64,000 bases of DNA from contig JAYKKM010000149.1 of the NCBI GenBank assembly GCA_035772405.1, forward strand, positions 4,603,501-4,667,500. The letters run 5' to 3'. The position numbers were made by a program, and so were the translations under genes. Below, in pieces: positions 42,095 to 49,923 of the stretch. The notes under the pieces were generated by a model. It had not been told where the DNA came from, did not search any database, and saw nothing but the letters and a program-made list of their open reading frames with translations. Within the stretch, counting starts at the first letter, position 1. Every line of letters begins with the position of its first letter. The stretch is from Chrysogorgia sp. JL179-B06. Taxonomy: Eukaryota > Cnidaria > Anthozoa > Scleralcyonacea > Chrysogorgiidae.

Positions 42095-42856
42095 CTAAAA
42101 AGTCTCTTTACAATAACGTCTCTCATGGTTACTCAACGCTGATTTATTTTTAAATTTACGAAAACACTGAGAGCACTGAAACCCAACGTCAAAGAAATAT
42201 TTTATTACCGCGGTAATAGCGTCGTCGTATGAGTCGCACAAGAGTGTTAGATAACCAGCGGATTTATATCTGAGCAACAGAGACTCCTGCTCTTTGGATG
42301 TCTTACCTGTGCCACCTGGATTCTTGAACTCGATCACGAGCCCGCTGTGCTGTCGGTTTGCATTGGCAATAATCAAGTCAGGTGTTCCACGTTGATAACC
42401 TTTTTTCCACGAATTTATTCTTTTACTCGAAGTGTCTTGATTCTCACCACAAGCGACTATCAAAATAGCTTCTGGATAATATTTCCTAAGAAAACCAACA
42501 ACTTTCGTGTGAAGGTCGAACTCAGTGATCATTTTAAACTGATTGTGTTTGAGACCAACGTCAGCTAAACTTTTTCTAACGCTTGGTAAGACTTCTGAGT
42601 GCACCCACCTTCCAAAGTGTTTCGCGCGCTCCAATTTACTCGAGAACGTTAGTGAGTAGACCCCAAGTTCGTTGATAAACGAGGTCTGTTCCATCTTCAT
42701 TTTACAATCAGGTTCGACATGGTCGTTAACTGCGTCTTTTGGTCTAGCGTAGCCTAGAGCGCTCGCGACTTCTTTCGCTTTGAACCATATTTCACCGTTG
42801 TGATTAACCGTCGTGATTTGGTGACCATCGAATAATTGCACCGAGTTGGTCGCCAT
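42095..42856 (-). CDS. BRO-N / PD-(D/E)XK-like nuclease / zinc finger fusion
   Basis: 253 residues. Residues 1-105 are a BRO-N domain (IWFKAKEVASALGY, INELGVYSLTFSSKLERAKHF, RWVHSEVLPSVRK), the DNA-binding module of baculovirus, NCLDV and phage Bro proteins. Residues 120-215 look like a PD-(D/E)XK/VRR-type nuclease: GTPDLIIA (D160) and LVIEFKNPG (E176, K178), followed by a KEQ..LL..Y..AGY helix-strand. Residues 228-249 are a C2HC-type finger (CSQC...H...C). It convergently faces TK. Roles could include DNA repair, resolution of replication ends or host DNA attack (inference). Confidence 0.85.
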   Translation of the reverse strand: MATNSVQLFDGHQITTVNHNGEIWFKAKEVASALGYARPKDAVNDHVEPDCKMKMEQTSFINELGVYSLTFSSKLERAKHFGRWVHSEVLPSVRKSLADVGLKHNQFKMITEFDLHTKVVGFLRKYYPEAILIVACGENQDTSSKRINSWKKGYQRGTPDLIIANANRQHSGLVIEFKNPGGTGKTSKEQESLLLRYKSAGYLTLLCDSYDDAITAVIKYFFDVGFQCSQCFRKFKNKSALSNHERRYCKETF

Positions 42857-42879
42857 TACTATAGCCCTGCAAAAAAAAA

Positions 42880-43020
42880 CTACTCGACATAGGTGTCAGG
42901 TTTTTTATAGATCTGGTTTGTTGTGTACCAGTGCAGCAGGTGTGTTTTATTAGTCCTCAGTTTTCTACGTCGTCTGAAAAAGTTTCTAATGTTACGAGCC
43001 AGTTTTCTAAGCCAACCCAT
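42880..43020 (-). CDS. 46-residue arginine-rich amphipathic peptide
   Basis: ATG at 43020, stop TAG at 42880-42882, six bases after the stop of the upstream gene. It begins MGWLRKLARNIRNFFRRRRK: an amphipathic, strongly cationic helix, and then a short polar tail. Such peptides in adenovirus-like virions condense DNA or disrupt membranes, but identity here is inference from composition and position at the end of the fibre gene cluster. Confidence 0.5.
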   Translation of the reverse strand: MGWLRKLARNIRNFFRRRRKLRTNKTHLLHWYTTNQIYKKPDTYVE

Positions 43021-43026
43021 TTTAAC

Positions 43027-43233
43027 TTAGGTCACGTCTCCTACCACTCCTACTTTGTCTGACTCTGGTAGCGTAATAGGTTTGCCGTAAGTCTTTTTAG
43101 ACCTCATACCAATCTCAGCGTGGAGCTCGAGAGTAACGTCACCGCGGCCAAATGACCCACCAGCTTTGAACATGTGGTCAGTCGTCTTATTTATCTTATA
43201 TGTTTCATGAGGTCTCGAAACACACGCTCCCAT
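43027..43233 (-). CDS. 68-residue protein with N-myristoylation signal
   Basis: Starts MGACVSRP, a good match to the N-myristoylation consensus (G2, S6). Its ATG abuts the stop of the fibre-like gene (TAAATG), so the two are coupled. The body is polar without recognised domain. A lipid-anchored virion or membrane-associated role is inferred. Confidence 0.6.
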   Translation of the reverse strand: MGACVSRPHETYKINKTTDHMFKAGGSFGRGDVTLELHAEIGMRSKKTYGKPITLPESDKVGVVGDVT

Positions 43234-44184
43234 TTACTTTACACCATATTCCTTCATCATTTCCCCACCCATGATTATGATGTCTCGGTTTGTCATGTAA
43301 CCACTCACAATTTTCACACCGTAGAATTCTATCAACGATGGGTACGCGTAAGGTGCGAGTGGTATTCTTGGTCGATGTATTCCAAAAATTGTTCCATAGG
43401 GTGTGCCTATCTTTTTCATATTTGCTACGAAGTCTGAATCGGTTGACTTAACGTTGTTGACCCTGACGTGTGAATTGTCCATTTGCCAGTGTATTGATAT
43501 CATATGCATTTTACTTATGTCAATGCTACTCGGAATAGTGCATACGCTCTCCATCGCTGGGATGCTACCACCATACGCGAGTCCATTAGTCATACCAGTC
43601 TTGTACCCTATGAACTTATCCCATTGACCGTCGTCGTTTGATATAATTGTCTCCCAATTTGATCCAGCGGTGCGAGTAGGTAACCTCACCACAACAAAAA
43701 TAGAAAGATCACACCATTGCATACTGGGGCAGTTAAAATGAAGACCCGACTCAAGTGGGATTGGTGTTAACACGGGGGATAGAAAACTTTGGCTCACACC
43801 GCTGATGCCAACAATAGGGCCATAAGCTAGGTTGTTTTGCACTAATTTTCTTGTTTCACCAATGGCTTTCACTTTGTTTGAACCATTGGCGTGAAATTCC
43901 ACATTTTTCAAGGCGTGTGTGCTAACGTTGAAGTCGAGCACAACATTGTAGGACTGACTCTTGAGGTAGCCTGACAGCAATTGCTCTAGAGTTCTTTTAT
44001 TGGTAGCATCTGAGTCATCGACTGGGTCTGCTACGTTTTTTATCGCTGAGCCTTGCATGTCTATTATTCCAGACATCCTTCCACCGGTCGCGCTTAATTT
44101 AGGATCTTCGTCCAGATGCCTTTTCGTTCTCTTTAGTATTTTATCGTGAGGGTCGTCAGACTCATACCCATAGTTTAGACTCAT
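43234..44184 (-). CDS. Fibre-like protein: phage-tail-fibre motif plus lectin-like C-terminus
   Basis: 316 residues. Residues 34-70 read GGRMSGIIDMQGSAIKNVAD and then PVDDSDATNKRTLEQ, the G-M-x-G-x-I-DM...I.N...P....DA.NK motif of bacteriophage tail fibres and other trimeric fibres. A second, weaker unit (VLDFNVSTHALKNVEF) follows. The C-terminal 200 residues are beta-rich, with an LFVVV/IHWQMDNSHVRVN pattern reminiscent of concanavalin/LamG folds. It is probably a receptor-binding spike. Not part of the universal Polinton set. Confidence 0.65.
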   Translation of the reverse strand: MSLNYGYESDDPHDKILKRTKRHLDEDPKLSATGGRMSGIIDMQGSAIKNVADPVDDSDATNKRTLEQLLSGYLKSQSYNVVLDFNVSTHALKNVEFHANGSNKVKAIGETRKLVQNNLAYGPIVGISGVSQSFLSPVLTPIPLESGLHFNCPSMQWCDLSIFVVVRLPTRTAGSNWETIISNDDGQWDKFIGYKTGMTNGLAYGGSIPAMESVCTIPSSIDISKMHMISIHWQMDNSHVRVNNVKSTDSDFVANMKKIGTPYGTIFGIHRPRIPLAPYAYPSLIEFYGVKIVSGYMTNRDIIIMGGEMMKEYGVK

Positions 44185-44186
44185 TA

Positions 44187-45671
44187 CTACTTCAAGGTGT
44201 ATTTGGTTAGCAGATAACCAGAGACTGCTGAGAACCCTAACACTATCGCCAGCGTTGTCGTGTCTGACTCACTCGTGACCACTGCTTTTCTCATGGGAAG
44301 TGGTGCCGCATTTTCTTGGTAAACTTTTTTAGCCACGAGATTAGTTGACGCCGTCACATTTTCTTGGTGAGCTTTTTTCTTCACGATTGTTGGTACTACT
44401 AACGAGTGAGTCACCACATTTTCTTGGTGGACTTTTTTAGCCGTAATTGTTGGTGTTGTTGCATTCAAGCGAGTGTTCACCCCAAATCTCATGGACTCTG
44501 TGGCAACCTTTAGTAAGTTGTTGTACCCAGCGATTTTATTCTTGAGAATCACCACGTTACTTGGCATTAACCACGTACTTGGTGACACTGCAAGATTTTG
44601 GACAACGTTGGTGTCTCTAATCGATTTATTCATGTTGAGAATCCATGTTGACACGTCATAGTTGATAACACTGTCAGAAAACAACTTGCGGAATTCTTGT
44701 TGGGTCTCTAGACTTCCTGCAGAACCACCAACGACTGATACACGTGTTCTCGCTTGCGCACCAAGTGTGGAGTACACAAAGGACTCTATGCTCTGATTTA
44801 GATATTGCAGTCCAATGTTGGTGAAGCCGTCTGACAATCGCGCGACGTATCGTCTGTAATCGTTATGGATGTCGTTGAGTGTGAAGACTCTGGATTCGCC
44901 TAAAGTGCCATCGCTCAGGACTTTATTCTGGTAGTAGTGCCTTCTGGGGATCTTGGAAATCTTACCATACAATTCGGAAGCGTTGAATTCTCTACTTATT
45001 GATTTCATGGTCTCACCACCCTCCATTCTTCTGAGAAGTCTTCTAATGGTGAAGTACAAATGAAATCTCATCACACTTGTGACCACGGGGTGAACTTCTT
45101 GTGACACTGATAAATGTTGCAGTGACACCCCACAACAGAAACTCGCACAATACGTCGCAAACACAATGCGGTAGTAAGATTCGTTGTCATCCCACTCTGA
45201 TTTTGTCTTTGACGTGGTGACTCGCAAGACTGGCAGCTTTGACATGAAGTAGCTATTTTGGTTAACGAAAACTTTAAAGTTATTCACTGGATAATTTAAC
45301 ACATTTTCTGTTGGATAACCATCCCAAAGTCCCCAGTGGTTCTTATGACCTTTTGGCAGTGGTTGGATAGTTCCACCACCTTGCCATATTATTGGGAACT
45401 TACTATTGTGTAGCCACTTCCACATGCTTTTATCATTTTTGAAGGTTGCGCTGGTTATGTCTGTGCTAAGGATGTCATTGTTTCTGAAATACACGTCGAC
45501 ACTCACGATCTTACCATCTTGCAAAATATTTGGATAGAACTCAAATTTGCTTAAAGTGGCGTGAGGGTACTTTTTGATGAGGTCTGCCTTTGCGTTGTGT
45601 GTAGCCTTCGATGTGTTAGCCATCGCACGTTTGTAGTACTTTCCATAGTACTCATGAAGGGCTTTCTGCAT
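44187..45671 (-). CDS. Large Polinton protein of unknown function with KKxxQEN repeats and C-terminal membrane anchor
   Basis: 494 residues. No recognised domain in the first 400. Near the C-terminus three repeats stand: AKKVHQENV, KKKAHQENV, AKKVYQENA (about 420-455), encoded by three TTTTCTTGGT(G/A)-containing units at 44315-44435. A hydrophobic end LAIVLGFSAVSGYLLTKY follows. It starts at ATG 45671, 21 bp from the divergent gene at 45693, or at the internal ATG 45623. It sits directly upstream of the fibre-like gene, so it may be a virion or attachment-complex component (inference). Confidence 0.6.
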   Translation of the reverse strand: MQKALHEYYGKYYKRAMANTSKATHNAKADLIKKYPHATLSKFEFYPNILQDGKIVSVDVYFRNNDILSTDITSATFKNDKSMWKWLHNSKFPIIWQGGGTIQPLPKGHKNHWGLWDGYPTENVLNYPVNNFKVFVNQNSYFMSKLPVLRVTTSKTKSEWDDNESYYRIVFATYCASFCCGVSLQHLSVSQEVHPVVTSVMRFHLYFTIRRLLRRMEGGETMKSISREFNASELYGKISKIPRRHYYQNKVLSDGTLGESRVFTLNDIHNDYRRYVARLSDGFTNIGLQYLNQSIESFVYSTLGAQARTRVSVVGGSAGSLETQQEFRKLFSDSVINYDVSTWILNMNKSIRDTNVVQNLAVSPSTWLMPSNVVILKNKIAGYNNLLKVATESMRFGVNTRLNATTPTITAKKVHQENVVTHSLVVPTIVKKKAHQENVTASTNLVAKKVYQENAAPLPMRKAVVTSESDTTTLAIVLGFSAVSGYLLTKYTLK

Positions 45672-45692
45672 ATAATATACTGTATGTTATAC
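45672..45692. promoter_or_regulatory. 21-bp divergent promoter region
   Basis: TATAATATAC within the 21 bp between two divergent start codons reads as an AT-rich core in both directions, implying very short leaders or overlapping promoters. Confidence 0.45.
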
Positions 45693-46394
45693 ATGACGCG
45701 AAAGTTGACGGTACTCATTGAAGGTGTGGAAAAAGTTGTGTCCTTTGACAACGCGATGATGGTCATACACGATAACCCATACATTGTGGTCAAGACAGCT
45801 ACTGTGTTTTGGGACTACCATAACACAACAAACGACGACAGCATTCAGGTCTTCACGCTGGATAGCTCTAGGGTTGGCTCTTTTAAAAAGATTAAAGTGG
45901 GTGAAGGGTACTTTAGCTTCGACGCATTGGTCAAAGTCTTGAAACACGAGTCTAGCGAGCTTAAGGTGGATCTTGAGATAGAGAAACTAGTGCCCACAGG
46001 CAAATGTAGGGTCAAGGTTAGTAGTTCAGCTGTGTTAGACACCATTGGGCCTCTACTTGGTTTCGCGAAGGGTAAGGTGATTCAGAATGACTCACAGTGG
46101 CACACTAGCCCAAACGAGGTCGACATGTATAGAGGTCTGAAGTACATAGAAGTTTCGTGTGACGTTGTTGAAACGGAGAGTAATGTGGGTATTGATGGGA
46201 AGCGCAGTGATGTGATCACAACGTTACCAATACCCACTGAACAGTCTTTGAAGGGGTCAGTGCAACGCCATGTAGACATTGAGTCAAAGGTGGGCATTAA
46301 AAAAGGTGTTTACTCAAGTATGACGTTTCGCGTCAAACCAAATAACGACGATCTCAAAATTGGCGCGGTGTTATTGGAACTGTATATTGTGTGA
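45693..46394 (+). CDS. Probable minor capsid (penton-like) protein
   Basis: 233 residues from ATG 45693. Predominantly beta-strand-like sequence with alternating hydrophobics and a final SMTFRVKPNNDDLKIGAVLLE strand pair. Size, beta content and position beside the integrase and capsid genes fit the single-jelly-roll minor capsid protein of Polintons, but there is no diagnostic motif visible by eye. Stop at 46392-46394, six bases before the integrase ATG. Confidence 0.45.
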   Translation: MTRKLTVLIEGVEKVVSFDNAMMVIHDNPYIVVKTATVFWDYHNTTNDDSIQVFTLDSSRVGSFKKIKVGEGYFSFDALVKVLKHESSELKVDLEIEKLVPTGKCRVKVSSSAVLDTIGPLLGFAKGKVIQNDSQWHTSPNEVDMYRGLKYIEVSCDVVETESNVGIDGKRSDVITTLPIPTEQSLKGSVQRHVDIESKVGIKKGVYSSMTFRVKPNNDDLKIGAVLLELYIV

Positions 46395-46399
46395 ATTAT

Positions 46400-47503
46400 A
46401 TGGAGCTTGGTGTGGAAACAGAGCAGGGGTTGAGAGACATTTACTATAATCCTAAGACAGGGTTCAGTGGTGTAGAGAGGTTGTATCAAAGCGCATTGGG
46501 AGACGGATTGAAAGTAACTAGAAAAACAGTGAAAGAATGGTTGACAGCGCAGGACACCTACACTAGGTACAAACCCATTGTGAGAAGACATAAGTTCCGT
46601 GCGACCTTTGTTGGGTTTCTTGGTGAAGAGCTCCAAATGGACTTAGTGGACATGAGTAAGTACTCAAAACAGAATGGAGGTTATTATTGGATATTGACAG
46701 GTATTGAAATATTGAGTAGATACGCTTTTGGCATTGCAGTTTATAGAAAAGACACCAAGAACATGACTAAGGCTGTTGGAGAGTTGTTGAATAACTTTAA
46801 AGATCGGTTTGGGACCACACCTAAGTTAACGCAATTTGATGATGGACTCGAGTTCTACAACGTTGGTGTGAAAAGTTTGCTGAAAAAACATGGCGTTGAA
46901 TATTTCAGCACTAAGAGCGATAAAAAGGCTGCTGTTGTTGAGCGTTTTAATAGAAGTCTGAAGAGCGTTATGTGGAAGTACTTTTACGCTCGTGGGACAT
47001 ACAAGTGGATTGACGCTTTGGATAAATTTGTGGACAATTACAATAGCAACGTGAATCGAAGCATTATGATGAAGCCAAAGGATGTCGATAAGTCAAATGA
47101 GGGTGAAGTTTGGACCACTCTGTTTGGTCATCAATTTGCGGACAACCCATTGCCGAAGTTTAAAGTTGGTCAATCAGTGAGAATTAGTAAATACAAGAGC
47201 GTGTTCACAAAGGGCTACGAAGCCAACTTCACTGAAGAGCTGTTTAAAGTGGTGAAGGTTATTCGTGGTGATCCGAATGTGTACGAAATTGAGGATATAA
47301 GCGGTGAACAGATTATTGGTAAATTTTATGAGCAGGAATTATCGCTGGTTAATAAGAAACCTGGTGACGATGTGTACAGAGTTGAAAAGGTGTTGAAAAG
47401 AAAGAAAGTCAGAGGGAAGAAGATGGCGCTGGTCAAATGGTTGGGTTATGAGAGCAAACATAATTCGTGGATACCAGAAAGCGACATTCAAAACGTGAGC
47501 TAA
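46400..47503 (+). CDS. INT: Polinton retrovirus-like integrase with C-terminal chromodomain
   Basis: 367 residues from ATG 46400. An N-terminal LRDIYYNPKTGFSGVERLY segment characteristic of Polinton integrases, then the DDE core: QMDLVDMS (D81), TQFDDGLEFYN (D147/148) and VVERFNRSLK (E181). The C-terminus (about 325-367) is a chromodomain: VYRVEKVLKRKKVRGKK, ALVKWLGY, SWIPESDI. It inserts element DNA with the 6-bp duplication seen here; the chromodomain may steer to histone marks. Confidence 0.96.
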   Translation: MELGVETEQGLRDIYYNPKTGFSGVERLYQSALGDGLKVTRKTVKEWLTAQDTYTRYKPIVRRHKFRATFVGFLGEELQMDLVDMSKYSKQNGGYYWILTGIEILSRYAFGIAVYRKDTKNMTKAVGELLNNFKDRFGTTPKLTQFDDGLEFYNVGVKSLLKKHGVEYFSTKSDKKAAVVERFNRSLKSVMWKYFYARGTYKWIDALDKFVDNYNSNVNRSIMMKPKDVDKSNEGEVWTTLFGHQFADNPLPKFKVGQSVRISKYKSVFTKGYEANFTEELFKVVKVIRGDPNVYEIEDISGEQIIGKFYEQELSLVNKKPGDDVYRVEKVLKRKKVRGKKMALVKWLGYESKHNSWIPESDIQNVS

Positions 47504-47509
47504 TGTAAT

Positions 47510-48460
47510 ATGGCTGAAGGCGGCTTCGACGACCTTGAGGTGGAGAGATCTGACGAGTACAAAGATGTCACTGACGATGAACTAAAGTATAGTCTCGAAA
47601 AAGCCACTCAAGATCGCAGACTAGCTCGGGACGACCCAAACGTCACAGTCGATGAGAAAATTAGACTAATTAGAGTGGAGAGTGGACTGAGGCGCGAACG
47701 TGATGTAAGATTTCGTCAACGCATGAAGAAGGATTTTAACGATATCACAACGCGGGTTAATGACATCGTGAGAGATCGTGAAGACGTTGTGGGGAGTGCG
47801 CCGTTGTTAGACACCACACACGCAGAGTACGTCGACATACCTGGACTAACACCAATCGAGAACCGCGAGCTGAATAGCATGCTCAATCCAGGTGAGAATG
47901 TGATGTCTGAGTCGAGAGTAGGCGACACTGGCACATTGCAAATACAAGCAGACCATTTTCAAGACTTGATAAACGAAGCGAGCAAAAGAATAGCGGAGCT
48001 TGACAGAGAGGACCTCACGATCGCAGAGAACGAAGAGTTCATCGATCTAGCTGAGAGAATGGTTGGACTTAGACAAGCTAGAGACATGGTTATTGAACAG
48101 CGAGAAATGGAGGAAGTTAGAGAGCAGCAGGAAGTCGACATTGACAGGTTGCAGAAGTTCAAGAAGTGGGCTAGAGAAAATATGGTTGGGTTGAGTGCTT
48201 TAGCGATTTCAGTAGCTGCGATTATAACAACCATTATTATCGCTGGGAGGTCTAATGTTATGAAAGGCGCTATGACCACGAGGTCGTTTGCACAGGCTGT
48301 TAAAAATGCGATAACGAAGATGGGTCCATGGGCTGTTGGATTGGCGAACTTAGTTTATGACGCGCTGGTGACAGGCGCGAAGGGTCTTGCCTGGTTAGCT
48401 CAAAATCTGTGGGTGTTTGCGGTGACATTCGCGTGGCTTGCGTACAATTATTTAAACTAA
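47510..48460 (+). CDS. Polinton coiled-coil membrane protein, paralogue 1
   Basis: 316 residues beginning MAEGGFDDLE. A long charged helical region ends in EEVREQQEVDIDRLQKFKKW. A membrane-rich C-terminus follows: GLSALAISVAAIITTIIIAG, FAQAVKNAITKMGPWAVGL, GAKGLAWLAQNLWVFAV. This C-terminus is widespread in animal Polintons and is usually left as a protein of unknown function. Its start follows GTAATATG. It is 50-70% similar by eye to the next gene at both ends. Confidence 0.8.
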   Translation: MAEGGFDDLEVERSDEYKDVTDDELKYSLEKATQDRRLARDDPNVTVDEKIRLIRVESGLRRERDVRFRQRMKKDFNDITTRVNDIVRDREDVVGSAPLLDTTHAEYVDIPGLTPIENRELNSMLNPGENVMSESRVGDTGTLQIQADHFQDLINEASKRIAELDREDLTIAENEEFIDLAERMVGLRQARDMVIEQREMEEVREQQEVDIDRLQKFKKWARENMVGLSALAISVAAIITTIIIAGRSNVMKGAMTTRSFAQAVKNAITKMGPWAVGLANLVYDALVTGAKGLAWLAQNLWVFAVTFAWLAYNYLN

Positions 48461-48518
48461 AAGCAAACGTAACTTATGGACGCCGGAAAGTGACGCTCAA
48501 AATGTGAGCTAGTGTAAT
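48461..48518 (+). repeat. Fossil of the integrase gene end in the inter-paralogue spacer
   Basis: The spacer before the second paralogue reads W-T-P-E-S-D-A-Q-N-V-S-stop in one frame, followed by TGTAATATGGCTGAAGG. The integrase ends W-I-P-E-S-D-I-Q-N-V-S-stop followed by TGTAATATGGCTGAAGG. The duplication that made the pair therefore included the last codons of the integrase. Confidence 0.85.
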
Positions 48519-49901
48519 ATGGCTGAAGGTGGGGGAGATTACGACGAGATCGAGATGGAGGACTTCGATAAGTACAAAGACATGAGTGTTGAGCAACTAG
48601 AAGGAGAGCTCACCAAGACTGATGAGTGGATCAGCAAGACAACCCTCGAGCACAACACGAGTGAGATGTTGAGAGACGTTCGTGTTAATTATGACAACTA
48701 TCTCGACGACGCAAAAAAGATAAGAAGTGAGCTAGCTAGAAGGCGAGGTGGGAAAAAAGAGACGTCATTTATCAACACTGACGATGGTAGAACGGTGACA
48801 ATAAGGGGGGGCACCAACACAGAAGTCCCAACGTTTGGTGTCGACGATTTACCATCGAACCCTGAGAACCAAATTTTGATAAGCTTAGAAAAGTTCATTA
48901 GTAATGAAACTGGGGTGCGGTTCAAGCTTGACATTCGTGACCCCGACGTGTCAGCGCTGCGACTCAGAACATCAATAAGCAAGAATAACAATATGTTATT
49001 CAAACCTAAGCTCGTTAGTAACGAACTCGGTAAAGAGCAAATAGTTCTCAAACGTGGGGAGGGTGGTGTTCTGCAGTACAACGAAGCTAAGGTTGCGCAA
49101 CGTGCAGTTGACCAATTTAAAGACTTTTTGTATAGAATCGAAGTCAGCTCGAGAGACCGCGAGGAGACTGTGAGGAGTCAACCATTGGTGGACACCACAC
49201 GCACGAAATATGTCGACAAACCTAGACTAACACCAAACGAGAATCGCGAATTGGACGGCGCGCTCAATCCGAGTGAGAATGTGTTGCGTGAGACAAGAAT
49301 AGGTGACACTGGTGCATTGCAAATACAAGCGAACCATCTTCAAGAAGCGGTGGAACGCACAAACGAAGAAATAGCAAGGCGTGAGGGGGGTGGTGGAGAG
49401 TACACTGATCCGCGTGAAAGAGTGGTTGGACTTAGACAAACTAGAGGTAGACAGCATGCGTTTGACGAGCTTGTTGGTTTACGCGAAAGAGCGAGTGAAC
49501 TTGGACAAGCCAGAGAGGAAGTCTTAGAACAGCGGGAAATAGAAGAGGTTAGAGAGCAACAAGAAGTCGACATTGACAGGTTCCAGAAATTTAAGGAATG
49601 GGCTAAAGAAAATGTGGTTGGGTTGAGCGCTGTGGCAATTTCAGTGGCTGGGATTATAACAACTATTATTATCGCTGGGAGGTCTGCTGTTATGAGAGGC
49701 GCTATGGCTACGAGGTCATTCGCACAGGCTGTTAAGAACGCGATAATGAAGATGGGTCCATGGGCTGTTGGGTTAGCTAACTTAGTTTACAATATGTTGA
49801 CGTTGGGTGCAAAGGGTCTCGCTTGGTTGGCTCAAAATCTGTGGGTACTCGCGGTGGTACTTGCGTGGTTTGCTTATGATTATTACAAGCTAAAACGGTA
49901 G
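48519..49901 (+). CDS. Polinton coiled-coil membrane protein, paralogue 2 (longer)
   Basis: 460 residues beginning MAEGGGDYDEIE. It shares with paralogue 1 the TRTKYVDKPRLTPNENREL-like block, NVLRETRIGDTGALQIQANH, and the whole C-terminal membrane region (GLSAVAISVAGIITTIIIAG; GAKGLAWLAQNLWVLAV). It adds about 145 residues, including NQILISLEKFISNETGV and a VGLRQTRG...VGLRERASELGQAREE near-repeat. Possibly specialised scaffold/membrane subunits (inference). Confidence 0.8.
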   Translation: MAEGGGDYDEIEMEDFDKYKDMSVEQLEGELTKTDEWISKTTLEHNTSEMLRDVRVNYDNYLDDAKKIRSELARRRGGKKETSFINTDDGRTVTIRGGTNTEVPTFGVDDLPSNPENQILISLEKFISNETGVRFKLDIRDPDVSALRLRTSISKNNNMLFKPKLVSNELGKEQIVLKRGEGGVLQYNEAKVAQRAVDQFKDFLYRIEVSSRDREETVRSQPLVDTTRTKYVDKPRLTPNENRELDGALNPSENVLRETRIGDTGALQIQANHLQEAVERTNEEIARREGGGGEYTDPRERVVGLRQTRGRQHAFDELVGLRERASELGQAREEVLEQREIEEVREQQEVDIDRFQKFKEWAKENVVGLSAVAISVAGIITTIIIAGRSAVMRGAMATRSFAQAVKNAIMKMGPWAVGLANLVYNMLTLGAKGLAWLAQNLWVLAVVLAWFAYDYYKLKR

Positions 49902-49923
49902 CGATAAAACATATGTAAAGTAT

